DNA of 64,000 nt from Rhodoblastus sp963828185 (GCA_963828185.1 CAWHDV010000017.1:62001-126000), one strand, 5' to 3'; positions 38,525 through 48,503 are shown, counted from the stretch's first letter. Numbers and translations: made by a program. The notes: a model not told the origin generated them from the sequence alone.

Positions 38525-38792
38525 TGAAATGACTCCCGCCGCCAAAAAGGGGCGCTCCGCAGAAAAACGGACGGTTCCTGTCGTCCGCGCGGAAAAACTA
38601 CCAATACAACAAGCTTGCAAATATAGCTCGCGCCCCGGTAACCATTTCTGCGGTGGGGCCGTTCAGCTAACTTGCTGGCGCGACTGCGTCTTTCGACGAG
38701 GATGAAGCTTTTCCGAAGGAAATCTAGCCGTTTTTCACGTCAATTGCAATTTTATTAAATTTCAATCATTTGTCTGCTGGAATACACTCCGG
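38525..38792. other. Gap between histidine kinase and response regulator genes
   Basis: This stretch is markedly AT-richer than its surroundings near 38720-38770 (TTTTATTAAATTTCAATC) and may hold a promoter for the response regulator. If the ATG at 38620 is the real start, the gap shrinks to 172 bp. No gene seen. Confidence 0.4.
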
Positions 38793-40316
38793 TCAACGCG
38801 CCGCGCCTGGAGGCGGAGAGACTGCGCCGGACCGGGGCGCGACGATCTCGATGCGGACGCCGCCGCCGCGCGCGGAATCGAGCCTGAAGCTGGCGCCGAT
38901 CAATTCAGCTTGCTCGCGCATGCCGATCAGCCCGAAATGGCCTGAAACCGCCTCGTCCGGATCAAATCCGCGGCCGTCGTCGGCGATGACCAGCCTATGC
39001 GTGCCAGCCTCGTCCGCCGTCAGGTAGAGCCCGACATGTTCGGCGCTCGAGTGCAATTCGGCGTTGCGCAGCGCTTCCTCGGCGATGCGGTAGAAAACCT
39101 CGGCCATTTCGCCGTCGGCGTCGCGGGCGCGCTGGTCGATGTCCACATGGGCGTGGACGCCGGTGCGTTCATTGAAGCGGCGGCCGAGAGTCTCCAGCGC
39201 CGCGCCGAGGCCTTGCGGCTCGACATTCTGGCTGCGCAGATCCGACAAAGCGGCGCGCGCGCGGGCGAGGCCGTCGCGCACCGCGGCGTCGGCGTGGTCG
39301 AACTCGGCCACGAGGGCTGGGCCGGCGCCTTGCCCCGCCACCTTGCGGATCAACCGAAGTTGCGGCGCCAGCGCCACCAGCGAATGCACCAGTGTGTCGT
39401 GCAGGTCATGGGCGATGCGCAGGCGTTCGCGCATGACCGCGTTGCGGCGCGCCTCCTCTGCGCCGCGCTCGGCTTCCGCGCGCAGCCGCAGCAGATCGCT
39501 GATGTCGCGCCCGAAAGCCTGGTATTCGCCGGCGCCCGGCGTGTCGCCGATCCAGTGGACGCTCCACCAGATCCAGACGCTGGCGCCGCCCGGAAGGATC
39601 AGCGCCTGCTCGAACGAACTGTCGCCATTGGCCACGAGGCGGAAGCGCCATTCGTCGTCCGGCGCGGCGGCGCGCAGCACGACATCGACGGCGCGGCCGA
39701 GAATCTGGCTCTCGTCGCGCTCAAGCAGGCGGCAGGCGTGCCAATTGACGAAGGTGACGCGCTGGTCGGCGCCGAGGCGAAACACCAGATCGCTCGAGGT
39801 TTCGACGATGTCGCGGTAAAGCGCGGCCTGCTCGCGGATGACCCGTCCCGCGGCTTGCGCCTGGTCCTCCAGCACCCGGGTTTCGCGGCGCTCGCGCGCC
39901 AGCTGGCGCTCGACGTCCTGCGCGCCGCAATCGGCGCCGGCGAGGATGAGGAATTCGTCGCGGGCGGGATCATGCAGCACCGAAACGGAAAATGGCGTCG
40001 TGTCGAAGGGCGCGAGCCGCAGGCCGGGCATGTCGATGCGCGCGATCTTCTGCACGCGCAGATCGGCGAATTCGGCCTCCATGCCGAAAAATACCGGCGA
40101 CGCCGCGATGTTTTCGCCCAGCGGCGGCAGCCAATCCATCAATGGGCCGTTGCGCGCCAGCACGAACAGGCCGGCGTCGAGCCGGGCGTAGCCGAAAATT
40201 TTTTGCGCAAGGGCGAGGGCGAGATCGGAATCCACTTTCGACGGTCCGCTACAGGGTCTCGGCCTTGTTTGGCCCGCTCTTGCCCACCCCTGCCTCCTGT
40301 CTGGCGAATCCGCCAT
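38793..40316 (-). CDS. Soluble PAS-containing histidine kinase (HisKA_3/NarX type)
   Basis: Sensor kinase of 507 residues without membrane segments, so a cytoplasmic signal is likely. An N-terminal unclassified sensor-like region (KIFGYARLDAGLFVLARNGP, LRLAPFDTTPFSVSVLHD) and a short coiled coil precede a PAS domain (YRDIVETSSDLVFRLGADQ) with a PAC-like GEYQAFGRDISDLLRLR. The HisKA_3 phosphoacceptor is in RLRIAHDLHDTLVHSLV, and the ATPase N-box is in AEEALRNAELHSSAEHV with DDGRGFDP. Partner: the NarL-type regulator downstream. A GTG at 40235 is an alternative start that would remove a poorly conserved leader. Confidence 0.9.
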   Translation of the reverse strand: MADSPDRRQGWARAGQTRPRPCSGPSKVDSDLALALAQKIFGYARLDAGLFVLARNGPLMDWLPPLGENIAASPVFFGMEAEFADLRVQKIARIDMPGLRLAPFDTTPFSVSVLHDPARDEFLILAGADCGAQDVERQLARERRETRVLEDQAQAAGRVIREQAALYRDIVETSSDLVFRLGADQRVTFVNWHACRLLERDESQILGRAVDVVLRAAAPDDEWRFRLVANGDSSFEQALILPGGASVWIWWSVHWIGDTPGAGEYQAFGRDISDLLRLRAEAERGAEEARRNAVMRERLRIAHDLHDTLVHSLVALAPQLRLIRKVAGQGAGPALVAEFDHADAAVRDGLARARAALSDLRSQNVEPQGLGAALETLGRRFNERTGVHAHVDIDQRARDADGEMAEVFYRIAEEALRNAELHSSAEHVGLYLTADEAGTHRLVIADDGRGFDPDEAVSGHFGLIGMREQAELIGASFRLDSARGGGVRIEIVAPRSGAVSPPPGAAR

Positions 40317-40452
40317 AAATCCATCGCGTTGGATAATGACAAAAGCTCTTTTGCTTGCAAGCGCTTAGTTGGCTCCAGCGGCGTCGGCGCAAGGCGGAGC
40401 CGCCGTTTGCGACCAAGAAAGACTGCAAGAACAACAAGCTGAAGCGTCACGG

Positions 40453-41958
40453 CTAAAAATTATGTTGCACCCTGATGCGGCCCGACCATTCGTTGGCGGC
40501 GGGCCATGCCGAAGGCGCGGCGGGCTGTGGCGGCCCGATCGGCGCGAGGCCGGAAACCTTGCCTTGGGTGAAAGCGACTTCGCCGCCGACCATCAGGTCC
40601 TTTAGCGGCGTCCATGTCAGATTGCCGCCGACCGTGCTCTCACGGTAATTGGTCGCGCCATTGACCCCCGGCGCGCCGGCCCTGGCGGCGTCGGAATAAT
40701 TCAGGCCGAAAAAGCTGGCGAACAGCGTCGAGGAGACGTTCGGCGTCCAGAAATGCTTGAAGGCCGCCACCAGCGCATAGCCGGAGGATTGTTCGCAATG
40801 GCCGAAAGGCTGGGCGACGGTCACGCAATCGTAGTCGTAGGTCGTCAGGCCCGGCGCCGCTGCAAGGCGGGGATTGGCGATGCCGGGATGGCCGGGATCG
40901 TTGACGCCGCCAAACAGCGGCTGGTCGTCGCCGGTCAGATAGGCGGACGCGCCGCGCGCGTAGGTCGCCTGCAGGATCATGGCGTCGGCGTCCGACAGAT
41001 TGGGCAAGTTGACCTTGAGGCCGCCCTGCGCGGCGAAGCCCCATTGCGACGAGGTCGCGGCGTCGGGCTGGCCGGGCGCGACGGAGGCCGGCGCGGCGTA
41101 GCGGGTGGTCAATTGATGCGCCGCGCCGCTGAATTGCGCCAGGCCGAACGGCGTGTCGACGCGCAGCGAGGCGACCGGGTCGGGCGCGGCGGCGCCGGCG
41201 TAATCCGCCGAAGCCAGCGGATTGATCGCCTGGCCGATGAGGTTGCGCCGTTCGCGATCGTTCTCCAGCGCCAGCGCCGCCATCACGCCCGGCGTCGGCT
41301 GGAAGCGGAAGGCCAGCATTTCCGTGCGGGCGTTGGAGCCGCGCAGCGGCATGAGGTTCCACGCGTCGGCGTAGAAGTCGAAGATCGATTGCGCGCGGCC
41401 CGCCGTCCAGCCGGCGAATTGCAGGTAAGCCTGGTCGAGGCGGGTGAAATTGCGCCAGGCGTTGGGAGCGTAGCCGGCGAGATTGGCCTGCTGGCTGTAA
41501 ACGCCCGCCGCATTGGGCGACATGAACCCGGCCCCGAATACCGAGGTGGCGCTGAAAAAGCCGCTGAGCGGGCCGGCCTCGGTCGCAAGCCGGGCGTCGA
41601 GCGTGACGCCGGCGCCGAAGCCGCCGCCAACGGCCGATGGCGTCGGCCCGTTGAGCTTCGAGCCGGCGGCGGAGCCGGGATTGGGCGTGAAGGCGGCGAG
41701 CGGCGCATGGCGCAAGTCCAGTTCGCCAAGGACCATGCCGCCGACGCGCAGGCAAATGTCGGAGCCCGGCACGGTGAAATAGCCGGCGCCATAGGCGTCG
41801 CAAGCGCGGGCGTAAGTGATCGGGGCAGAGCTGAACGGAGATGAACTGGTCGGAGAGGATGAGGACGCGCTTACCCGTTCCGCGCTCCTTGCGGAGGCGG
41901 CGACAAGCGGCGAAACCAGCAGCGCGACGCCGAATATCCGGCCCAGGCTGAACTTCAT
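40453..41958 (-). CDS. Alphaproteobacterial outer-membrane porin
   Basis: A 501-residue beta-barrel of the Porin_2-like alphaproteobacterial type. The signal peptide ends SARSAERV. A Ser-rich linker leads to CDAYGAGYFTVPGSDICLRVGG, the usual first strand with two Cys (here split: YGAGYFTVPGSDICL). Strand-like alternation continues to the terminal IRVQHNF, ending in Phe as barrel proteins do. Features such as FWTPNVSSTLFASFFGLNYS match this family. The ATG at 41958 follows AAGGGATATTG. It lies alone between the kinase and malic enzyme genes. Confidence 0.88.
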   Translation of the reverse strand: MKFSLGRIFGVALLVSPLVAASARSAERVSASSSSPTSSSPFSSAPITYARACDAYGAGYFTVPGSDICLRVGGMVLGELDLRHAPLAAFTPNPGSAAGSKLNGPTPSAVGGGFGAGVTLDARLATEAGPLSGFFSATSVFGAGFMSPNAAGVYSQQANLAGYAPNAWRNFTRLDQAYLQFAGWTAGRAQSIFDFYADAWNLMPLRGSNARTEMLAFRFQPTPGVMAALALENDRERRNLIGQAINPLASADYAGAAAPDPVASLRVDTPFGLAQFSGAAHQLTTRYAAPASVAPGQPDAATSSQWGFAAQGGLKVNLPNLSDADAMILQATYARGASAYLTGDDQPLFGGVNDPGHPGIANPRLAAAPGLTTYDYDCVTVAQPFGHCEQSSGYALVAAFKHFWTPNVSSTLFASFFGLNYSDAARAGAPGVNGATNYRESTVGGNLTWTPLKDLMVGGEVAFTQGKVSGLAPIGPPQPAAPSAWPAANEWSGRIRVQHNF

Positions 41959-42095
41959 CAATATCCCTTCAGGCCCGCTCCACAAGCGCAACGAGCAAAT
42001 GACCGACGCCTGGCAAGAAGCGCGGCAAGAAACCGGCGAGAGCGGGCGTCAATGCCGACATTATAGCACTTTGTGGCGTAATTTACGGCGCCGGC

Positions 42096-44396
42096 TCAGG
42101 CCATATCCTGTTCTTGGTCATGCTGTTGCGCTTCCGCAACAGCCACGGCGGTCATATTGGCGATGCCGCGCGCGGTGATCGACGGGGTAAGAATGTGGAC
42201 CGGGCGCGCCGCGCCGAGCAAGATCGGGCCGACGGGCAGGGCGTCGGCCAGCATCTTGGTCATCTGGTAGGCGATGTTGGCGGCGGGCAAGTCCGGCATG
42301 ATCAGCACGTTGGCCGCGCCTTTCAGCCGCGAATTGGGCAGCACGCGATCGCGCACTTCCTGCGACAGGGCGGTGTCGGCCTGCATTTCGCCGTCCACTT
42401 CGAGATCGGGCGCGTTTTCGCGGATCAGCTCCAGCGCCGCCCGCATCTTCACGGCCGAGGGCGCGTCGTCGCTGCCGAAATCCGAGTGCGAGACCAGCGC
42501 GACCTTCGGCGTCAGGCCGAACCGCCGCATGTGCACCGCGCAAAGCAGGGCGTTTTCGGCAATCTCGGCCGCCGTCGGATCGCGCCGCACATGGGTGTCG
42601 GCGATGCAGAAGGCGCCGTGGTTGGTGATCATCAGGCTCATCGACGAATAGTCGCTGACGCCGGGGGCGACGCCGACAATGTCCCTCACATAGGCTAGCC
42701 GCGACGAAAAGCGGCCGCCGAGGCCGCAAAGCAGCGCGTCGGCCTCGCCGCGCCGCAGCGCCAGCGCGCCGATCACCGTGGCGTTGGTGCGCACAAGCGT
42801 CCGCGCCGTGCTGGGATTGACGCCGCAGCGTCCGGCGACCGACAGCAAAGTGGCGACATAATCGGCGTAGCGCGGGTCGTTTTCCGGGTCGATCAGCACG
42901 AATTCCCGGTCGATGGCGATCGACAGGCCGAAGGTTTTCAGCCTTTTCTCGACCACGGCGCGACGCCCGATCAAGGTGGGCAGGGCGATGCCTTCCTCGA
43001 CCACCGACTGCACCGCGCGCAGCACGCGCTCGTCCTCGCCGTCGGAAAAGACCACGCGTTTCGGGTTGGCCTTGGCCGCCGTCATCAGCGGCTTCATGAT
43101 GAAGCCGGAGCGAAACACCGTGCGCTCGAGCATTTCCTGATAGACGTCGAAATCCTCGATCGGCTTCTTGGCGACGCCGCTGTCCATCGCCGCCCGCGCC
43201 ACGGCGGGCGCGATGCGCAGGATCAGGCGCGGATCGAACGGCGATGGGATCAGCGAATTCTTGCCATAGAGCGGCGCGACGCCGCCATAGGCGCGCGCCA
43301 CCACGTCCGACGGCGTCTCGCGCGCCAGCGCGGCGATGGCGTCCACCGCGGCGAGCTTCATCTCCTCGTTGATCGTCGTCGCCTGCACGTCGAGCGCGCC
43401 CCGAAAAATATACGGGAAACACAGGACATTGTTGACCTGGTTGGGATAATCCGAGCGGCCGGTGCACAGCATGGCGTCGGGACGCGCGGCGAGCGCCTCT
43501 TCCGGGGTGATTTCCGGGTCGGGATTGGCGAGGGCCAGGATCAGCGGCGTCGCCGCCATGGTCTTGACCATCTCGCGTTTGAGCACGCCGCCGGCCGACA
43601 GGCCCAGAAACACGTCGGCGCCGTCGATCACTTCCGCCAGCGTGCGGGCGGTCGTGTCCTGCGCAAAAGTCTCCTTCAGCGGGTCCATCAGCTTGTTGCG
43701 GCCCTTGTAGACCACGCCTTCGAGATCGGTGACGAAGACGTTTTCCCGCTTCGCGCCGAGCGCGACCAGAAGACCGAGGCAGGCCAGCGCCGCCGCGCCC
43801 GCGCCGGACGAGACGATCCGGGCATTCTCGATCTTCTTGCCCGCCAGCGCCAGGCCGTTGCGCACCGCGGCGGCGACGATGATCGCCGTGCCGTGCTGGT
43901 CGTCGTGGAAGACCGGAATCGACATGCGTTGCCGCAGCAGACGCTCGACCTCGAAGCATTCCGGCGCCTTGATGTCCTCGAGATTGATCCCGCCGAAGGT
44001 CGGCTCCAGCGCGGCGATGGCGTCGACCAGCTTCTCGACGTCATGGCCGGCGATTTCGAGATCGAACACGTCGATGCCGGCGAATTTCTTGAACAGGACC
44101 GCCTTGCCCTCCATGACAGGTTTGGCGGCCAGCGGGCCTATGTCGCCCAGCCCCAGCACGGCAGTGCCGTTGGTGATGACCGCGACGAGGTTCTGCCGGA
44201 TGGTGTAATCGGCGGCGCGGGCCGGGTTTTCGGCGATGGCGAGGCAGGGCGCCGCGACGCCGGGCGAGTAGGCCAGCGCCAGGTCACGCTGGTTGCCGAG
44301 CGGTTTTGTCGCGCGGATCTCCAGTTTTCCGGGACGCGGATGGGTATGATAGATCAGCGCGCCCGATTGCAGGTCGGAAGAGAGGCGATCGGTCAT
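42096..44396 (-). CDS. maeB: NADP-dependent malic enzyme with C-terminal phosphotransacetylase-like domain
   Basis: Converts malate to pyruvate and CO2 with reduction of NADP. The malic domain (residues 1-430) has KPLGNQRDLALAYSPGVA, FDLEIAGHDVEKLVDAIAAL and VFHDDQHGTAIIVAAA. NAD(P) loop is IVSSGAGAAALACLGLL. Residues about 440-766 form a phosphotransacetylase-like domain (PKRVVFSDGEDERVLRAVQ), common to MaeB and thought to be regulatory (acetyl-CoA response) rather than catalytic. The 766-residue length is standard. Single gene. Confidence 0.95.
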   Translation of the reverse strand: MTDRLSSDLQSGALIYHTHPRPGKLEIRATKPLGNQRDLALAYSPGVAAPCLAIAENPARAADYTIRQNLVAVITNGTAVLGLGDIGPLAAKPVMEGKAVLFKKFAGIDVFDLEIAGHDVEKLVDAIAALEPTFGGINLEDIKAPECFEVERLLRQRMSIPVFHDDQHGTAIIVAAAVRNGLALAGKKIENARIVSSGAGAAALACLGLLVALGAKRENVFVTDLEGVVYKGRNKLMDPLKETFAQDTTARTLAEVIDGADVFLGLSAGGVLKREMVKTMAATPLILALANPDPEITPEEALAARPDAMLCTGRSDYPNQVNNVLCFPYIFRGALDVQATTINEEMKLAAVDAIAALARETPSDVVARAYGGVAPLYGKNSLIPSPFDPRLILRIAPAVARAAMDSGVAKKPIEDFDVYQEMLERTVFRSGFIMKPLMTAAKANPKRVVFSDGEDERVLRAVQSVVEEGIALPTLIGRRAVVEKRLKTFGLSIAIDREFVLIDPENDPRYADYVATLLSVAGRCGVNPSTARTLVRTNATVIGALALRRGEADALLCGLGGRFSSRLAYVRDIVGVAPGVSDYSSMSLMITNHGAFCIADTHVRRDPTAAEIAENALLCAVHMRRFGLTPKVALVSHSDFGSDDAPSAVKMRAALELIRENAPDLEVDGEMQADTALSQEVRDRVLPNSRLKGAANVLIMPDLPAANIAYQMTKMLADALPVGPILLGAARPVHILTPSITARGIANMTAVAVAEAQQHDQEQDMA

Positions 44397-44455
44397 GGCT
44401 TATCCTTTGGGGGCGGAAAATTTTTCCGCGCGAATGGGCGTCGGTCCGGCAAGGA

Positions 44456-45790
44456 TCAGGGTTTTGCAGGCGACGCCGGAATGGCGGGAGGCGCGGGAAC
44501 GGCGGGTTGAGCGGGTTTGATAGGCTGCGCCGGAACGGCGGGCTGCGCTGGAATGGCGGCCTGCGGCACGCTTTCGACGTCAAGGCGGTCGAGGAAAGCG
44601 ATGGGATCCTCGACATGCGCCATGTCGCCGACCTTCAGTGGCGCATCCTTGCCTTTTGCGCGCAACGCCAGCGTCTTGGGATTGGCGATGAAGCGATCGA
44701 CCGCCTTCGCCGCCACGTCGATCGCCGGCGCCCCGGAAAACAGCAGCGGCGCCTGCGAGACGATGCCGCGCCATTCGGCCTTGACCGCCTCGGGCGTCCG
44801 GCCCTGGCTGAGCGAGACGAAGGCGACCACCTTGTCGAACAGGCCGGAATTGGTGACGGCGATCTGCGCCCAGTCGACCGTCGCCGCGCGCAAGGCCGCC
44901 TCGCGCGTCTTGCGGTCGCCGATAAAGGCGCTTTTCTCGACGCCGGAAAACTGGCCGCTGAACGCGACCTTGCCGATTTTCTGCAAGTCGATGGAATAGT
45001 CGGCGAGCTTGTAGGTTTTGGCCGCGGCGTCATAGCCGCCCTTGAACTGCGCGATTCCGTCGATCTCGTCGTAGCCGAAGGCGGCAAGCGTCGTCCCGGC
45101 TTTCGATTGCGGCGGCATTTTCAGCGACAGGCCGGAAAACTCGGCCGCGCCGGCGAGCGGCGCGCCGTCTTTGTCAAGCGTCTGGTCGACATGGGCGGCG
45201 CCGGCGCGCAGGACGATGCGGTTGCCGCCTTCCTCGCCCGCCGCCGTGCCCTTGTCCACGGCTGAAATATCGCCGCCGTCCCAGTCGAGACGGGTGAAGC
45301 GGAAGGCGGCGAGGCCGATGTCGCCGCCACGCAGGGCCGCCGCCAGGCCGGGCAGGGACACCGCTTGCAGGCTCAGCTTGCCGGAATGGATTTTGGTGTC
45401 GCCGCTGTCGTCGGGCAGCACGCCGTCGACCGAGGCCAGTGACAGCCTGTCGGCGCCGCCCCTGGCGATATTGTCCGCCTCGATGTCGTGCATTGTGTAG
45501 CGGGCGCCGTTCTCGGCGACGACGTCGGTCTCGGGAATTTCAAGCTTTTTCGCCGTCATCCGCTCCAGCAGCGCGCCAGCCTCTTCGCGCGGCAGGGCGC
45601 CGGAAAACAGGCTCGCCGCCTCGGACTGGCTCAAGTTTAAATCGGTGAGGACGAGATGCTTGAAAGTGATTTTGCCCGTGGGACCGGTGGCGAGCACGGC
45701 CGAATCGAGCGTGACGTCGGCCGCACGCGCAGGAATAGCCGCAACGATCAGCAGGGCCGGCAAGGCGAGGGCGCGAAAAGGCAAGGGCAT
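44456..45790 (-). CDS. Conserved exported protein of unknown function with proline-rich tail
   Basis: A 444-residue periplasmic protein. The signal peptide ends AAIPARAADV. The body is a long run of beta-type repeats (ATGPTGKITFKHLVLTDLNL, GARYTMHDIEADNIARGGAD, YSIDLQKIGKVAFSGQFSGV). The last 35 residues are a low-complexity Pro/Ala/Gln/Ile tail made of PAQPA(V/I)P units. It resembles long hypothetical proteins of Hyphomicrobiales that I cannot assign. The ATG at 45790 follows GGAGTTTTTCC; an in-frame upstream start at 45862 runs through the 22-bp array and is less likely. It lies 59 bp upstream of maeB on the same strand. Confidence 0.72.
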   Translation of the reverse strand: MPLPFRALALPALLIVAAIPARAADVTLDSAVLATGPTGKITFKHLVLTDLNLSQSEAASLFSGALPREEAGALLERMTAKKLEIPETDVVAENGARYTMHDIEADNIARGGADRLSLASVDGVLPDDSGDTKIHSGKLSLQAVSLPGLAAALRGGDIGLAAFRFTRLDWDGGDISAVDKGTAAGEEGGNRIVLRAGAAHVDQTLDKDGAPLAGAAEFSGLSLKMPPQSKAGTTLAAFGYDEIDGIAQFKGGYDAAAKTYKLADYSIDLQKIGKVAFSGQFSGVEKSAFIGDRKTREAALRAATVDWAQIAVTNSGLFDKVVAFVSLSQGRTPEAVKAEWRGIVSQAPLLFSGAPAIDVAAKAVDRFIANPKTLALRAKGKDAPLKVGDMAHVEDPIAFLDRLDVESVPQAAIPAQPAVPAQPIKPAQPAVPAPPAIPASPAKP

Positions 45791-45831
45791 GGAAAAACTC
45801 CGGAGCGCGGCAGGGTGCGCGGATTCGGCTG

Positions 45832-45897
45832 ACTTGCCAAGCGCCCGCGGCGAACTTGCCAAGCGCCCGCGGCGAACTTGCCAAGCGCCCGCGGCTA
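45832..45897. repeat. 22-bp tandem array, three copies
   Basis: ACTTGCCAAGCGCCCGCGGC repeats at 45832, 45854 and 45876 with an exact 22-bp period; a partial fourth (AACAAGCGCCCGC) follows. It lies in the divergent gap between the exported-protein gene and the rhodanese gene. Confidence 0.9.
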
Positions 45898-46040
45898 AAC
45901 AAGCGCCCGCAAGGAGAGGCGTGGATCGATGCGAGACAATGGACCCGGCCTTGCGTCAAAATTCTGGCAAAGGGCTGGAATTGTCGGTCGATCCGTCTAT
46001 TTTGCGGGAAGAACAACATGGTCGTCAGGGAATTGCTCAA

Positions 46041-46355
46041 ATGGTGGAAATCGTCTCGCGCGAAGAATTGAAAAAGGGCCTGGCCGACGGCTCGATCACG
46101 CTGATCGACGTGCGCGAGCCGCACGAATTCGCGGCGGGCCACATTCCGGGTTCGGTCCTCTTGCCCCTGTCGCGCTTCGATCCGGCGCAACTGCCGCGCG
46201 AGGAGGGCAAGCGCCTGGTGTTCTCCTGCCGCTCCGGCCAGCGGACGCTGCGGGCGATCGAAATGGCCCAGCTTGGCGGGCGCGGCGACGCCTGCGCCCA
46301 TTACGCCGGCTCCATGGCCGACTGGATCGCCAATGAGGAGCCGGTCGAAAGGTAG
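46041..46355 (+). CDS. Single-domain rhodanese
   Basis: A 104-residue rhodanese domain that carries sulfane sulfur on its active-site Cys. Signatures are ITLIDVREPHEFAAGHIPGS and the catalytic loop SCRSGQRT (Cys near residue 63), ending in an YAGSMADW helix similar to GG-x-x-AW. The ATG at 46041 gives the domain start (VEIVSREELKKG); longer in-frame extensions upstream run through non-coding repeats. Cytoplasmic; sulfur acceptor unknown. Confidence 0.9.
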   Translation: MVEIVSREELKKGLADGSITLIDVREPHEFAAGHIPGSVLLPLSRFDPAQLPREEGKRLVFSCRSGQRTLRAIEMAQLGGRGDACAHYAGSMADWIANEEPVER

Positions 46356-46445
46356 GCTGCCCGGCTGTTGCAAATTGCGTGGGGTGATCCCCGCATGGTT
46401 CGAGACGCGACGCGATAGGGCGGCGCTCCTCAAGGGATCAGGGAA

Positions 46446-47315
46446 TCACGCTTGCAGCGCCGCCTTTTGCGCCGCCGCCGCGTCCGGCGGGGCGGCGGCG
46501 ACAGGAAGTTGCAGCACTTCGGCGGTGGGGGCGCGTTCGCTCTCCAGCAGGCTCCAGTGCAGCAGCTCCAGCGTGCCGTCCTGGTGCTCGGCGATGGCGG
46601 TGCAGGACTCGACGAAATCGCCGGTGTTCACATAGGTGATGCCGTCGATGTCGCGAATCGTCGCGTGATGGATATGGCCGCAGATGACGCCGTCGACGCC
46701 GCGCTTGCGCGCCTCGCCCGCCAGCATGATCTCGAAGTCGCCGATGAAGCTCACGGCGTTCTTGACCTTCAGCTTGGCCCATTTAGAGAACGACCAGTAG
46801 GGCAGGCCGAGTCTGCGGCGGAAGACGTTGAACCAGGCGTTGGTCCAGATCGCGGCGTCATAGGCCCAGTCGCCGAGGTGGGCCAGCCAGCGGGCGTGGC
46901 GCACGACAATGTCGAACTGGTCGCCATGCACCACGAGGAATTTCCTGCCGTCGGCGGTTTGATGGATGACATGGTCGATCACTTCGATCCCGCCGAACTC
47001 CATGCCGACGAATTCGCGTGCGAATTCGTCGTGGTTGCCAGGGACGAACACGACGCGGGCGCCCTTGCGCACCTTGCGCAAGAGCTTCTGCACCACGTCA
47101 TTGTGCGCTTGCGGCCAGTACCAGCCCGATTTCAGCCGCCAGCCATCGACAATGTCGCCGACCAGGAAAAGCTCGTCGGATTCGTTGTGCTTGAGGAAAT
47201 CGAGCAGGAGTTCAGCCTGGCTGCCGCGCGTCCCCAGATGGATGTCCGACAGGAAAAGCGTGCGGTAATGCCGGGTTTCGTGCGGATCGGGAATCGCGTC
47301 TTGCGTTTCGGTCAT
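46446..47315 (-). CDS. Metallophosphoesterase, UDP-2,3-diacylglucosamine diphosphatase-like
   Basis: A calcineurin-like phosphoesterase of 289 residues with all metal motifs: LFLSDIHLGTRG, LVGDIVDGW, PGNHDEFAREF, VVHGDQFD and GHIHHATI. Annotated members are often called LpxH-like and would make lipid X in lipid A synthesis. Many alphaproteobacteria use LpxI for that step, and this long form is not proven to be LpxH. The ATG at 47315 (MTETQDAIPD) was chosen because the frame upstream is Arg-rich and shadow-like. Confidence 0.8.
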   Translation of the reverse strand: MTETQDAIPDPHETRHYRTLFLSDIHLGTRGSQAELLLDFLKHNESDELFLVGDIVDGWRLKSGWYWPQAHNDVVQKLLRKVRKGARVVFVPGNHDEFAREFVGMEFGGIEVIDHVIHQTADGRKFLVVHGDQFDIVVRHARWLAHLGDWAYDAAIWTNAWFNVFRRRLGLPYWSFSKWAKLKVKNAVSFIGDFEIMLAGEARKRGVDGVICGHIHHATIRDIDGITYVNTGDFVESCTAIAEHQDGTLELLHWSLLESERAPTAEVLQLPVAAAPPDAAAAQKAALQA

Positions 47316-47491
47316 GGTCGGTCCTGCTGCAACGGCAACGCGAAAAAGCGAGGCCCTTTCGCCGTATCGCCGAAAAACCAGTGGATCTCTGCGTCCACGA
47401 GATAGTCGCGGGCGCAAAAGAAGTCGTTGGACAAGGAAGTCCTTGGGAATTTGCTGACACCTTATTGTTGCGGGACGATGACGGCTGAGGC

Positions 47492-48460
47492 ATGACGGGC
47501 GCCATGCTTGTCGGCATCCTGCTCAAAACCCTTTCCACGCTCGGTTTTACCGCCATGTCGATCGGCGTCCGCGCCGCCGCGCCATCCTGTCCAATCGCCG
47601 AAATCGTGTTCTTCCGATCCGCTTTCGCGCTGGTCGTGGTGCTGGCCTGGCTGCGAATCAGCGGCCGCTTTCCCGGCCTGCTGGTCACACGGCGGCCTTT
47701 TGGCCATCTTGGACGCGGCCTGTCGGGCTCCGCCGGCATGTTCGCCAATTTCCTCAGCCTTTCGCTGCTGCCGCTCGCCGACGCCACCGCCTATTTCTAC
47801 GCCTCGCCGATTTTTGTCACCCTGATCGCCGCCTTTGGACTGGGCGAAAAAGTGCATGTGACGCGCTGGATCGCCGTGGGAATCGGCTTTGCCGGCGTCC
47901 TAGCCATGCTGTCCGACCATTTCGGCTCTAACGTTTCGTCACAGGGGTTCGGGGCGCTGGTCGCGCTCGCGGGCGCTGCTTGCGCCGCTTTGTCGATCAT
48001 CCAGGTGCGGCGGCTGACGCGATCGGAGCACACCGGGGCCATCGTGTTCTATTTCACCAGCCTCACCACGTTTTTTGGCGCCTTGGCGCTGGGTCTCGCC
48101 GCCGTCTGGCCTCGAGGGGCGGTGGGAGGGCGTTTTTTCGCCAGTCAAGCCTATGTCGCGCCGGACGCGCGCCAATGGATCGCCCTGCTGGTCATCGGCG
48201 GCTGCGGCGGCGGCGCGCAGATCCTCTCCACCCAGTCCTATCGCTTCGCCGACGCCTCGCTGCTCGCCTCCTTCGACTATCTCGCCATGTTGTGGGCGCT
48301 CCTGGCGAGCGTGGCCTTCTACGATCAATGGCCCTCGACCGCCGTGTCGGTCGGGGCCTTGACCATTGCCGTTGCAGGGGTGCTGGCGATTGTTGGGGAG
48401 AGGTGGACGCGCCGGGGAACGAGGACGGCCTTTGCGGGATTGTCGAAGGCGCCGGATTGA
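47492..48460 (+). CDS. EamA/DMT-family exporter
   Basis: A 322-residue drug/metabolite transporter with ten hydrophobic segments in two EamA repeats (TLGFTAMSIGVRAAAPSCP..., and GAACAALSIIQVRRLTRSEH...). Typical motifs are FFRSAFALVVVLAWL and PLADATAYFYASPIFVTLIA, the latter like the S-adenosylmethionine/RhaT-type subgroup. Substrate not predictable. It lies 43 bp upstream of the cytochrome b561 gene on the same strand. Confidence 0.88.
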   Translation: MTGAMLVGILLKTLSTLGFTAMSIGVRAAAPSCPIAEIVFFRSAFALVVVLAWLRISGRFPGLLVTRRPFGHLGRGLSGSAGMFANFLSLSLLPLADATAYFYASPIFVTLIAAFGLGEKVHVTRWIAVGIGFAGVLAMLSDHFGSNVSSQGFGALVALAGAACAALSIIQVRRLTRSEHTGAIVFYFTSLTTFFGALALGLAAVWPRGAVGGRFFASQAYVAPDARQWIALLVIGGCGGGAQILSTQSYRFADASLLASFDYLAMLWALLASVAFYDQWPSTAVSVGALTIAVAGVLAIVGERWTRRGTRTAFAGLSKAPD

Positions 48461-48503
48461 GGCAGATTTCCCGCCTGCCCACGCGGCGACCCTGGAGGCG
48501 GCG

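Noticed and set aside
45832..45897. Possible CRISPR array from 22-bp repeats
   Set aside because: Repeats are directly abutting with no spacers, and no cas gene is nearby.
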